Position numbers and translations under genes: made by a program. Of a stretch of 64,000 bases of DNA, positions 16,628 through 23,901 are shown one piece after another. Within the stretch, counting starts at the first letter, position 1. The number at the start of each line of letters is the position of its first letter. The notes below the pieces were generated by a model. It was not told the DNA's origin. It made no database searches and saw nothing but the letters and a program-made list of their open reading frames with translations. Source of the stretch: Treponema sp. (GTDB taxonomy: Bacteria > Spirochaetota > Spirochaetia > Treponematales > Treponemataceae); contig JAEETM010000002.1 in NCBI GenBank assembly GCA_016290335.1, forward strand, positions 29,674-93,673. Direction: 5' to 3'.

Positions 16628-18478
16628 ATGTATAAGGAAAAATTAAAGGATAAAAAAATAAAAATGAACAGAAAGTTTTTTGCAGTTCTTATTTTGATTT
16701 TCGCTCCTCTGTTTTTTAATAATCAAGGCTTTTCTGTTTATTCTCAGGATAAATTAACAAACATAAATGCTTCATGGACAAGTGTATTACCAGGTAAGGT
16801 TGTATATCAGCCGGAAGTTTCATCTTATGGTTTTGCAGTAATGACAGATGCCCGCGATGTTGAAGTTTTTTCGAATGATGGAAAACTTGTATGGGAAAAG
16901 CATCTTAAAAAGTTTAATTCACCTTTTTTTACTTTTCTGAAAGACGATTTTCTTACAATCATTACCGATTCGGGGAAGCATCTTGCCTTAATAAATCCTG
17001 ATGGGACTGAGCTGTGGAATATTGATTTAGATTTTAAGATTACCGATAAACCTGTTTCCGGTAGAGACGGCCGTTTCTTTATCAGGGGACAGGACAGATT
17101 ATGCTGCTACACTATAACAGGTCTTAGAAAATGGAGCATAAAAACTCCCGTTCAGTCTAAACTGCCGCTACAGACACTCACAGACGGGAGCCTTGTTGTG
17201 TTCTTAAATGAAATGCAGGACCATAAAACAAAAGCTCTCCGCATAACACCTTTTGGCGAAATCATTGAAGAAATACTTTTTGCAGGAGAAGTTGTAACCT
17301 CAATCACAACACCTAAAGGCGTTCTTTTAACCTTTACGGACGGAAGCTGCGGACTTTTTGATTTAATCACAACCGATAATCAGAATCAGAAAATACAAAA
17401 CGGAGTTGTTGAGCATAAATGGCTGCTTCAAAGTGACACCAAAGATAAACGCAACTTTTTTGTTCTTTCACAGAATAAAGACAAAATCATTTATATAAAT
17501 CACCGCAGTTCATCAATAGAAATAGACTATATTGATTCTTCTGATGGAAATATTTATCAGTCATTTTTTGTACAGAATGTGCAGCCTTCACCAACCTGTT
17601 TTTATAACGACGACGGTGTTTTGATTGCCGATAAAGAAAATGCATTTTTCTTCAACAACAATGGAAAGCAGCTGTGGTCTGGAAAAATGCCGCAGAAAGG
17701 AAGCCGCGAATATTACAATAACCTGCTTTTTACAACCGACAATCATTTTGTTCTGTTCGGTTTGAACTGGTCTATAAACGCATTCAGAACAAGTCAGACA
17801 TCAAAGAAAAAGAATAAACAGGAAAATCCGCCAAAGGAACGTGAAAACTATAATTCATTTTACAAATATGATCCGGGAGTTTATGATTTAATTCTTTATT
17901 CTAACAAAATAAACGAAGAAATGATTGATGATGTACGTTTTAAAGCCCTGTCTGAAGGAAACTATGCTAAAGATGAAACAGCCTGGATTTCTAACCTTAT
18001 GGGTTATAACTATCTTTATACTAATTTTCTGACGCTTTCAAATACAACCGCTGTACGTGTAGAAAAAACTGTTTTTGAAACGGATATGGTCGGCCTGGAA
18101 AAAATGCTTTATGAGCTTTCAGCTTTTAATTCAGATGTATTTACAGACCAGATATGCCTTTATCTGCGAAAAGAAAAGAACCGTACTCTCCTTCACTCTT
18201 TAATCTCCGGAATTGCAAAAAATGGTTATGATTCCGATTACAGAATATTACAAAACTTATCTCAATTTGCCAAAAACTTAAATCCAAAAGATGATTTGCT
18301 TCTGGGAGATGTGTGTGATGCCGTATATTCAATCTGCAGAACAATGGGAAGTGAAGCCATAAATCAGTACGGTAAAAACATTTATTCAGAGCTTTTATAT
18401 CCAAAATATTCTTCTGTTACGCGTGTCAAAGCAAGGGAATCCCTGAAAAAACTTGCTGAAAGTATTTCAAGTAAATAG
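16628..18478 (+). CDS. Exported beta-propeller (PQQ-like repeat) protein, unknown function
   Basis: A protein of 604-616 residues. A signal peptide (MNRKFFAVLILIFAPLFF...) starts at the internal ATG 16664, which has AAAGGA upstream; ATG 16628 directly follows the previous stop and would add 12 charged residues. Residues 30-390 show repeated strands such as VFSNDGKLVWEKHL, LINPDGTELWNIDL, CYTITGLRKWSIK and FFNNNGKQLWSG, a PQQ-enzyme-like or WD-type propeller without catalytic motifs. A low-complexity basic linker (SQTSKKKNKQENPPKERE) separates it from a helical C-terminal domain. Probably periplasmic, perhaps a scaffold; function unknown. Confidence 0.65.
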   Translation: MYKEKLKDKKIKMNRKFFAVLILIFAPLFFNNQGFSVYSQDKLTNINASWTSVLPGKVVYQPEVSSYGFAVMTDARDVEVFSNDGKLVWEKHLKKFNSPFFTFLKDDFLTIITDSGKHLALINPDGTELWNIDLDFKITDKPVSGRDGRFFIRGQDRLCCYTITGLRKWSIKTPVQSKLPLQTLTDGSLVVFLNEMQDHKTKALRITPFGEIIEEILFAGEVVTSITTPKGVLLTFTDGSCGLFDLITTDNQNQKIQNGVVEHKWLLQSDTKDKRNFFVLSQNKDKIIYINHRSSSIEIDYIDSSDGNIYQSFFVQNVQPSPTCFYNDDGVLIADKENAFFFNNNGKQLWSGKMPQKGSREYYNNLLFTTDNHFVLFGLNWSINAFRTSQTSKKKNKQENPPKERENYNSFYKYDPGVYDLILYSNKINEEMIDDVRFKALSEGNYAKDETAWISNLMGYNYLYTNFLTLSNTTAVRVEKTVFETDMVGLEKMLYELSAFNSDVFTDQICLYLRKEKNRTLLHSLISGIAKNGYDSDYRILQNLSQFAKNLNPKDDLLLGDVCDAVYSICRTMGSEAINQYGKNIYSELLYPKYSSVTRVKARESLKKLAESISSK

Positions 18479-18486
18479 GAAAAATC

Positions 18487-18514
18487 TTGCGTTATATTTT
18501 TAATGCGTTATAAT
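18487..18514 (+). promoter_or_regulatory. Promoter of the P83/100-like gene
   Basis: TTGCGT (18487-18492), 16-base spacer, TATAAT (18509-18514). GCGTTATA occurs twice in direct orientation (18489 and 18505 region). A leader of about 25 bases with CGAGG before ATG 18545 follows. Confidence 0.6.
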
Positions 18515-18544
18515 ATAAGAATACTACTTTCCTACGAGGCGTTT

Positions 18545-20074
18545 ATGAAAAAAATAATATCTTTATCTTTAGTTTTACTTTGCTTATCTGCTGCTCTTTT
18601 TGCTTTGGAAGTTGATGAGCCAGAACTTCAATCAACAGGTACTCAGACAATTGAGTTTATCAACTACACAGGTCCACATAAGGTTATAGATTCAATCAGT
18701 GCTATTAAGAAAATCGGTTCCGACATGGGTAAAATGATTGTTCCGGAACAGGCTTCCGCAATCGGCGATAAAAATAAATATTATGTTGTACATGCAGTTG
18801 ATGCAAATCAGAAAGATAAACTTGATGCAGATATTCTTTTTATTGGAAAAAATGCTTCTGTAGACCATATTACAAACCTCAGACGTATTATCAGTGCTTA
18901 TCTTTCTACTGCTTATTCTTATTCAGAAAGAGATGCTGATACTCTTGCTGTTTTTATCACAGTTTATAATGCTGTTTACCGTGGAAAATATGATGTTTTC
19001 CAGTCAAAATATAAGAATGTAGTTATGAAAAATCTTTCTAAGAATAACTGCGGTCTTTCTACAAGCTATAAGGATTGGCCTGGTCAGTCAGAAATTGTAA
19101 TTCCTCTTTATGATGTTAATGGTGGTCTTTCAACAGTAGATACTTCTGTAATCAGTGATGATAAAGTTATTGATTCAATGCAGGATGATGATGACAAGAA
19201 TGTTGAAAAACGAAAAGACCTTGTTGACTTGAAGGAAAGAGAAGCTGAAGATGCAGACGATAAGGCAAAAAAAGCTGAAAAGAAAGCTGATGACGAAAAG
19301 AAAAAGCTTGATGAAAAGAAAAAGGAAGCTGACGATGCCAAGAAGAAAGCAAAAGAAGAACCTACTCCTGACAACAAAAAGAAAGCCGAAGAAAAACAGA
19401 AAGAAGTAGAAGAACAGGAAAAGGTTGTTGAAGAAACTGAAAAAGAAGCTGAAGAAAAGCGTGAGTTTGCAGAAAAGAAACAGGAAGAAGCTCAGGAAGA
19501 ACGAAAAGTGATAGCTAAAGACCAGAAGGATGTTCAGGACCGTGAAGCAGAAATTGCAAAGATGGGCTCTGAATATGGTATTATCCTCAGTGATGAAGCA
19601 CAAATGCTTTCTCGTCTTGTTAAGTTCAATGTAGCTGATGGTGAAATCATTAAGAAGTCACCTGTTTCTGAAATCCGTAACAGAACTATTTATAAATCTG
19701 GCAAACAGTACATGGCTGTTGCAGGTGAAAATACTGGAAACGGTACTATAAAGCTTGTTCTTATTGACGACAACAATATGGAAATTGTAAGCGAAAGTAA
19801 TGAAGTTGTTTCTGAAGATTCTGTTCTTGTACAGGACGGTGAAGATTTCTACTGTATCATTCAGGATGGAAACAACTGGGTTGTTGGTAAATATGATGCT
19901 AATCTTGCTTTGAAGCTGAAGTCCCCGGTTGCTGTAAAGAGCTCTACTCCAATTACAATTACCGATTCAGGAATTGTTGTTACATCTAGCAATGGCCAGC
20001 TCAGACTTCTTTCTAAATCTGATTTGACATCAATTACTAAGGAAAAGAAAGCTGTATCGGATGATGCTAAATAA
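18545..20074 (+). CDS. P83/100 antigen family protein, exported
   Basis: A 509-residue protein with a signal peptide (MKKIISLSLVLLCLSAALFA) and an N-terminal domain of about 190 residues. A strongly charged coiled coil follows (about 215-345), made almost only of Lys, Glu, Asp and Ala, then a C-terminal strand-rich domain with repeated KYDANLALKL-type units. This domain order is that of the spirochaete P83/100 antigens. The family has no proven enzymatic role; it is taken as periplasmic or envelope-associated. ATG 18545 is chosen over 18503 because of the GAGG site and signal peptide. Strong antisense open frames over the coiled coil are codon artefacts. Confidence 0.83.
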   Translation: MKKIISLSLVLLCLSAALFALEVDEPELQSTGTQTIEFINYTGPHKVIDSISAIKKIGSDMGKMIVPEQASAIGDKNKYYVVHAVDANQKDKLDADILFIGKNASVDHITNLRRIISAYLSTAYSYSERDADTLAVFITVYNAVYRGKYDVFQSKYKNVVMKNLSKNNCGLSTSYKDWPGQSEIVIPLYDVNGGLSTVDTSVISDDKVIDSMQDDDDKNVEKRKDLVDLKEREAEDADDKAKKAEKKADDEKKKLDEKKKEADDAKKKAKEEPTPDNKKKAEEKQKEVEEQEKVVEETEKEAEEKREFAEKKQEEAQEERKVIAKDQKDVQDREAEIAKMGSEYGIILSDEAQMLSRLVKFNVADGEIIKKSPVSEIRNRTIYKSGKQYMAVAGENTGNGTIKLVLIDDNNMEIVSESNEVVSEDSVLVQDGEDFYCIIQDGNNWVVGKYDANLALKLKSPVAVKSSTPITITDSGIVVTSSNGQLRLLSKSDLTSITKEKKAVSDDAK

Positions 20075-20124
20075 CAGCAAAAGCTGCTACTGTATTAAAG
20101 CGGTAAACTTTTACCGCTTTTGCT

Positions 20125-20149
20125 CATAGTTTTACTGCGTAAAACTATG
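20125..20149. repeat. Hairpin related to family B first stem
   Basis: CATAGTTTTAC (20125-20135) pairs perfectly with GTAAAACTATG (20139-20149) around TGC. It looks like the first hairpin of family B with compensating changes. It follows a second perfect hairpin, AAAGCGGTAAA/TTTTACCGCTTT (20097-20120). Confidence 0.7.
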
Positions 20150-20153
20150 CACT

Positions 20154-20193
20154 AAAAAAGCCGGCCATTTTGTTAAAATGACCGGTTTTTTTT
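20154..20193. terminator. Bidirectional intrinsic terminator between P83/100 and dnaB
   Basis: CCGGCCATTTT (20161-20171) pairs with AAAATGACCGG (20175-20185) with one mismatch. Eight T follow on the plus side and six A precede on the other side, so it can end both the P83/100 and dnaB transcripts. Confidence 0.8.
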
Positions 20194-20223
20194 ATTTATC
20201 AACACTAAATTAACTAAGTGACT

Positions 20224-20296
20224 GCAGTTTTGCTTCGCAAAACTGCAAGCGAAAGCAGATTATGTGGACGGTAAACAATACGCAGAAGCTTTCGCT
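20224..20296. repeat. Two-hairpin repeat (family B), copy 2
   Basis: GCAGTTTTGC (20224-20233), loop TTC, GCAAAACTGC (20237-20246), then AGCGAAAGC (20248-20256) pairing with GCTTTCGCT (20288-20296). It ends one base before the dnaB stop codon. Confidence 0.88.
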
Positions 20297-20297
20297 A

Positions 20298-21620
20298 TTA
20301 TTCGTCTTTTTGCAGATTGGCAAAGGTACTATAGGCAGGCAGGAAGGAAATCTTTACATCGCCGGTGGCACCGTTTCGCTGTTTGGCAAGAATGATTTTT
20401 GCTTCCTGTACGGGAGTTTTATCATCCTTTAAGCGGGTACGGTGAATGAACATTACAACATCGGCATCCTGTTCGATTGAGCCGGAACCTCTAAGCTGGG
20501 CAAGGTTTGGTTCCTCACCTTCTGCAGCTCGTGCTACCTGACACAATGCTACAATCGGGATTTCAAGCTCTCGGGCAAGAGCCTTTAATGATTTTGAAAC
20601 TTCAGAAACCTGATCGTATACCGGTGCCGAAGGATTTTCGGTAGTAATCAAACCGATATAGTCAATAAAAATGATTTTTACACCATGGTTGGCAACCATT
20701 CGGCGAGCCATAGCTCTTAATTCAAGCAACCTCATGTTCGGGGTGTCGACGGTATACAAGGGGGCTTCAAACCATCTTCCGGCGGCATCCTGGATTTTCA
20801 TAATATCATCACGCTTAATAAGACCTGAACGCATTCTAGACATATCAACACGGGCTTCCATTGAAAGTATTCTCATACCTATTGATTCATAAGGCATTTC
20901 AAGTGAGAAAAATCCGCATGGAATCTTACGTTCAAGGGCTATATGCTGCATCATTGAAAGTGCAAGTGCTGTTTTACCGATTGAAGGACGAGCACCTATG
21001 ATTATAAGCTCTGATTTCTGGAAACCTGAAGTAAGTGAATCAAGATAAGCAAAGCCGGAAGGAACACCTGTGAACTGATTCTTGCTCTTATATCTTGCAT
21101 CAATAATTTCGATTTCACGAATCATGATGTTTTTTACTTCGTGTATTTTTGTCGTCTCATTTTTTTCGGCAATTGCAAATATTTTCTTTTCAGCTAAATC
21201 CAAAAGTGCCTTACTGTCCTGGTTTAATTCAAAAGCTTCTGCTCTTAATTCCGAAGAAATCTTTATAAGCTCACGTCTTGTGGAACGGTCCAGAACAATA
21301 TCTGCATAATAATTTATGTTTGCGGCTGAAGCTACGGTATTCGTCAAAGAAGCAATATTAGCCGGACCACCTGCTTTTTCGAGAGTTCCGTCTTCTGTAA
21401 GCTGATTTATTAAGGAAAGAGTATCCCCTCTTACACTTTTTGTATTAAGTTTAACTAATGCGTCGTAAATAATCTGGTTTTGAATTGAATAAAACCTGTC
21501 TGGACGGAGCTTGGAAACAACTTCTCCCATTGCGGACCAATCCTGTAATAAAGCGCCTAAAACGGCCTGTTCTGCTTCTATACTGTGTGGTGGTATTCTA
21601 TCTTTTAAGGTTGTTTCCAT
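20298..21620 (-). CDS. dnaB: Replicative DNA helicase DnaB
   Basis: A 440-residue RecA-type hexameric helicase. The N-terminal primase-interaction domain starts IPPHSIEAEQAVLGALL. The helicase core has Walker A GARPSIGKTALAL (209-221), IIFIDYIGLI (Walker B) and LCQVARAAEGEEPNLAQLRGSGSIEQDADVV motifs. It unwinds DNA at the replication fork. No intein is present. The start has AAGGATAAGAAA before ATG, and TATAAT lies about 28 bases upstream. A terminator separates it from rplI, so it is probably transcribed on its own despite following the ribosomal genes. Confidence 0.96.
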   Translation of the reverse strand: METTLKDRIPPHSIEAEQAVLGALLQDWSAMGEVVSKLRPDRFYSIQNQIIYDALVKLNTKSVRGDTLSLINQLTEDGTLEKAGGPANIASLTNTVASAANINYYADIVLDRSTRRELIKISSELRAEAFELNQDSKALLDLAEKKIFAIAEKNETTKIHEVKNIMIREIEIIDARYKSKNQFTGVPSGFAYLDSLTSGFQKSELIIIGARPSIGKTALALSMMQHIALERKIPCGFFSLEMPYESIGMRILSMEARVDMSRMRSGLIKRDDIMKIQDAAGRWFEAPLYTVDTPNMRLLELRAMARRMVANHGVKIIFIDYIGLITTENPSAPVYDQVSEVSKSLKALARELEIPIVALCQVARAAEGEEPNLAQLRGSGSIEQDADVVMFIHRTRLKDDKTPVQEAKIILAKQRNGATGDVKISFLPAYSTFANLQKDE

Positions 21621-21648
21621 TTTTCTTATCCTTATTTTTTATAGTTTT

Positions 21649-21654
21649 ATTATA
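21649..21654 (-). promoter_or_regulatory. -10 box of dnaB
   Basis: TATAAT on the minus strand, 28 bases before the dnaB ATG and directly after the rplI terminator. No good -35 is visible (only a T-rich stretch at the right distance). Confidence 0.45.
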
Positions 21655-21669
21655 CAGCATTTTATGCAT

Positions 21670-21708
21670 AAAAAAAAGCCGTTAATGTATTACATCAACG
21701 GCTTTTTC
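21670..21708 (-). terminator. Intrinsic terminator after rplI
   Basis: AGCCGTT (21677-21683) and AACGGCT (21697-21703) form an 11-bp stem together with inner ATGT/ACAT and one mismatch. On the minus strand it is followed by a T-run of at least 7, and T5 also follows on the plus side. Confidence 0.82.
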
Positions 21709-21725
21709 TGCAAAATTATTGATTA

Positions 21726-22331
21726 TTATTCAGCAGAAGATTCAGCAACAGGTGCTTCGGCTTTTGGCTCTTCAGCAGCTGGTTCAGCAGGAGTTTCTGC
21801 TGGTGCTTCAGCTTTTGGAGCATCGTTGCGCTGGTATCTGTTTCCTTTAGCTGGTTTAGCAGGTTTTTCTTCTTTCTTTTCCTCTTCCTGTGCTTTTACA
21901 GTAAAGTGGATTTCTGCAACCTGTGATTCATAAAGCTTAATTGTAGCTTTGAATGTACCAACTGTTTTGATTGCAATACCCATAAGATCGATTCGTTTTC
22001 TTTCGATTTCGAATCCAAGCTTTGTAAGTGCATCGCCTACAACATGAGTTGTAACAGCACCATAAAGTTTGCCGTTTGCTCCAGCTGGCATTGTAATTTC
22101 AATTACAGCTGATTCAAGTTTTTCTTTAAGGCTTGCAGAATCCTTTCGTTTCTGCTCTTTGCGTGCTTCGATTTCTGCCTTGCGGCTTTCGAAAAGTGCT
22201 ACTGTTGTTTCATTGTATGGAACAGCAAGATTTCGTGGAAGAAGGAAGTTACGTGCATAACCGTTAGCAACGTTTTTTACATCTCCCTCTTCTCCAAGTG
22301 ATTTAACGTCTACGTTAAGAATTACCTTCAT
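21726..22331 (-). CDS. rplI: 50S ribosomal protein L9 with long acidic C-terminal tail
   Basis: A 201-residue L9. The N-terminal part MKVILNVDVKSLGEEGDVKN with GYARNFLLPRNLAVP is the canonical rRNA-binding domain, followed by the long connecting helix and the C-terminal domain to about residue 147. The last 50 or so residues are a low-complexity tail of Glu, Ala, Pro and Lys (EKPAKPAKGN, then EAPAETPAEPAAEEP) not found in typical L9 of about 150 residues. GGAGCTTGAA precedes the ATG. It is the last gene of the rpsF-ssb-rpsR-rplI group, 144 bases after rpsR. Confidence 0.95.
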   Translation of the reverse strand: MKVILNVDVKSLGEEGDVKNVANGYARNFLLPRNLAVPYNETTVALFESRKAEIEARKEQKRKDSASLKEKLESAVIEITMPAGANGKLYGAVTTHVVGDALTKLGFEIERKRIDLMGIAIKTVGTFKATIKLYESQVAEIHFTVKAQEEEKKEEKPAKPAKGNRYQRNDAPKAEAPAETPAEPAAEEPKAEAPVAESSAE

Positions 22332-22337
22332 TTCAAG

Positions 22338-22470
22338 CTCCTGTCATTAAGAAACGCGAGCAGTTGCGCAGCGTTTCATTGGTTTGTTTTATAAGAAATT
22401 TTTAATACCGAGTATAAAAAATTTTCCTTAATATAGCAGCTTCGGAGTATGAAGCAGCTCTTTATTTTTA
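22338..22470 (-). other. Hairpin-rich spacer between rpsR and rplI
   Basis: Within the 144-base gap are GAAACGC/GCGTTTC (22351-22378 area), AAATTTTT/AAAAAATTT flanking 22400-22425, and GCTTC/GAAGC at about 22439-22457. Each could fold in the mRNA. None has a clear terminal T-run on the minus strand, so they may be processing or regulatory structures rather than terminators. Confidence 0.4.
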
Positions 22471-22475
22471 TAATT

Positions 22476-22805
22476 TTAGTCAGCAACAAATGGAAGCAAG
22501 CTGATTGCTCTTGCTCTTTTGATTGCTTTTGCAACTTCACGCTGATGTTTTGCACATGTACCTGTAATACGGCGTGGAAGAATCTTTCCTCTTTCTGTCA
22601 TATAGCGGCGGAGTGCATCTGCATCTTTGTAGTCAATTTTTGCCTTGTTAGCACAGAAACGGCATACCTTCTTGCGGAAGTAAGTCTTAGACTTAGCACG
22701 TCCGTCACGGTCATCATCACGACCTTCTGACTCAACTGTAATTTCATTCATTGCAGCTTCCTGTTCCTGTTTCTCTTCAAATTCCTGTGTATTTTCTTCA
22801 GACAT
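22476..22805 (-). CDS. rpsR: 30S ribosomal protein S18 with acidic N-terminal extension
   Basis: A 109-residue S18. The core [22 protein letters not shown] and [20 protein letters not shown] is canonical. It is preceded by about 38 extra residues, mostly Glu, Gln and Asp. Typical S18 is 75-90 residues. A zinc-binding type pattern is suggested by CRFC plus a later Cys and His. AGGAGATTTAA precedes the ATG. It sits 44 bases after ssb in the S6-SSB-S18-L9 order found in many bacteria. Confidence 0.95.
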   Translation of the reverse strand: MSEENTQEFEEKQEQEAAMNEITVESEGRDDDRDGRAKSKTYFRKKVCRFCANKAKIDYKDADALRRYMTERGKILPRRITGTCAKHQREVAKAIKRARAISLLPFVAD

Positions 22806-22849
22806 TTAAATCTCCTTAATTAAAATCTAAAATCATTACCTATCTTTTA

Positions 22850-23329
22850 TTAGAATGGAATATCTTCAGGGATATCCATACCTGTATCACCGTAAGAATC
22901 ATTTGAATATCCAGATGAATATCCATTTGATGAATTATTAGCCGGCTGGAAATGTGGTGCACCAGAAGCTGGCTGTGAAGGGCCATCACCTCTTCCACCA
23001 ATAAGCTGAACATTATTTGCAACAACAGTAACCTTGCTGAACTTCTGTCCATCTTTCTCCCATCGGTCTTGCTTTAAATAACCATCAACAACAATCTGTT
23101 TGCCCTTTGTAAGATAAGGCTTAAGATTTTCTGCGGTTTTTCCCCAGATGGTAACGTCAAAATAATTAACCTCGTCAATCCACTGGTCACCATTTTTCTT
23201 ACTTCTGTTGACAGCAATACTTATATTTGCCCTGGCCTGACCATTAGCAACGTAACCGAAGCTTCTTTCATCAGTTCCAAGATCCTTTGTAAGCCTTCCA
23301 ACAAGAACAACATGATTTGTATCTGTCAT
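22850..23329 (-). CDS. ssb: Single-stranded DNA-binding protein
   Basis: A 159-residue SSB. The OB fold begins NHVVLVGRLTKDLGT and includes VDGYLKQDRWEKDGQKFSKV near 85-105. A Gly/Ser/Asn-rich linker leads to the acidic tip DIPEDIPF, which recruits partner proteins in known SSBs. AAGGAGTTTGTT precedes the ATG. The position between S6 and S18 genes matches the common operon. Confidence 0.95.
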   Translation of the reverse strand: MTDTNHVVLVGRLTKDLGTDERSFGYVANGQARANISIAVNRSKKNGDQWIDEVNYFDVTIWGKTAENLKPYLTKGKQIVVDGYLKQDRWEKDGQKFSKVTVVANNVQLIGGRGDGPSQPASGAPHFQPANNSSNGYSSGYSNDSYGDTGMDIPEDIPF

Positions 23330-23375
23330 AACAAACTCCTTCTAAAATGTAACTGGTGGCATTTACAGATTAAGA

Positions 23376-23660
23376 TTATTTTTCTTCAAGTTTTACAAAC
23401 TGATATTTCAAAAGGTTCATATTGATTTTGAACTCTTTGCTGATATCAGCAACTTTTGCAGGGTTAAGCTTAATATTATAAATAATAAAGCGTCCTCTGT
23501 TCTGTTTTTTGATTTCGTAGGTAAGATCGCGGTCACCAAATACTTTTTCTTCTTCGATTTCCGCACCGAATTTGGCGAGAGTGCCTTTCAAATCCTCGGC
23601 ACCTTTTTTGGCTTTTTCATCATCAAGAGGGAAAATAGCCATAAGTTCATACTTTTTCAT
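23376..23660 (-). CDS. rpsF: 30S ribosomal protein S6
   Basis: A 94-residue S6: MKKYELMAIFPLDDEKAKKG at the start and GDRDLTYEIKKQNRGRFIIY in the middle. The frame is open to 23681, but ATG 23660 is chosen because AGGAG lies 6-7 bases upstream and family members start with this sequence. S6 dimerises with S18, which is encoded two genes downstream. A structured leader of up to 190 bases precedes it. Confidence 0.95.
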   Translation of the reverse strand: MKKYELMAIFPLDDEKAKKGAEDLKGTLAKFGAEIEEEKVFGDRDLTYEIKKQNRGRFIIYNIKLNPAKVADISKEFKINMNLLKYQFVKLEEK

Positions 23661-23744
23661 AAGTATCTCCTGTTTTTTCATTGCACATGCAATGTTTAGG
23701 AGGACATGTAATACAATCCTCTAATCGACGATTATCTGACTGTA

Positions 23745-23827
23745 CAATAAAAAACTCAGCAATACCGATTTGCAGTGAGTCTTTTATTCCTCCTTATGGA
23801 CTAAGGAAAATCCTGTTACAGATTTCC
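23745..23827 (-). promoter_or_regulatory. Structured rpsF leader with terminator-like hairpin
   Basis: Read on the minus strand, the leader holds GGAAATC...GATTTTCC (23827-23805), then CCTTA/TAAGG (23806-23792), then ACTCA..GCAA / TTGC.TGAGT (23780-23754, two-base bulge) followed by TTTTTTAT. The first two hairpins share two bases and cannot form fully together. The third looks like an intrinsic terminator placed before rpsF, with no other gene upstream to terminate. An attenuator or S6:S18-type feedback site is possible. Confidence 0.45.
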
Positions 23828-23901
23828 AAGGGGTGTTCTGATAATATAGATTAAATTTCAAATAACGTCTATACTTATTATATATTTTATTTTTGGAAAA
23901 T

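Noticed and set aside
19108..19603. Two overlapping minus-strand open frames rich in Phe and Ser within the P83/100 gene
   Set aside because: They mirror the Lys/Glu-rich coiled coil (AAG/GAA codons read as CTT/TTC) and have no start signals.
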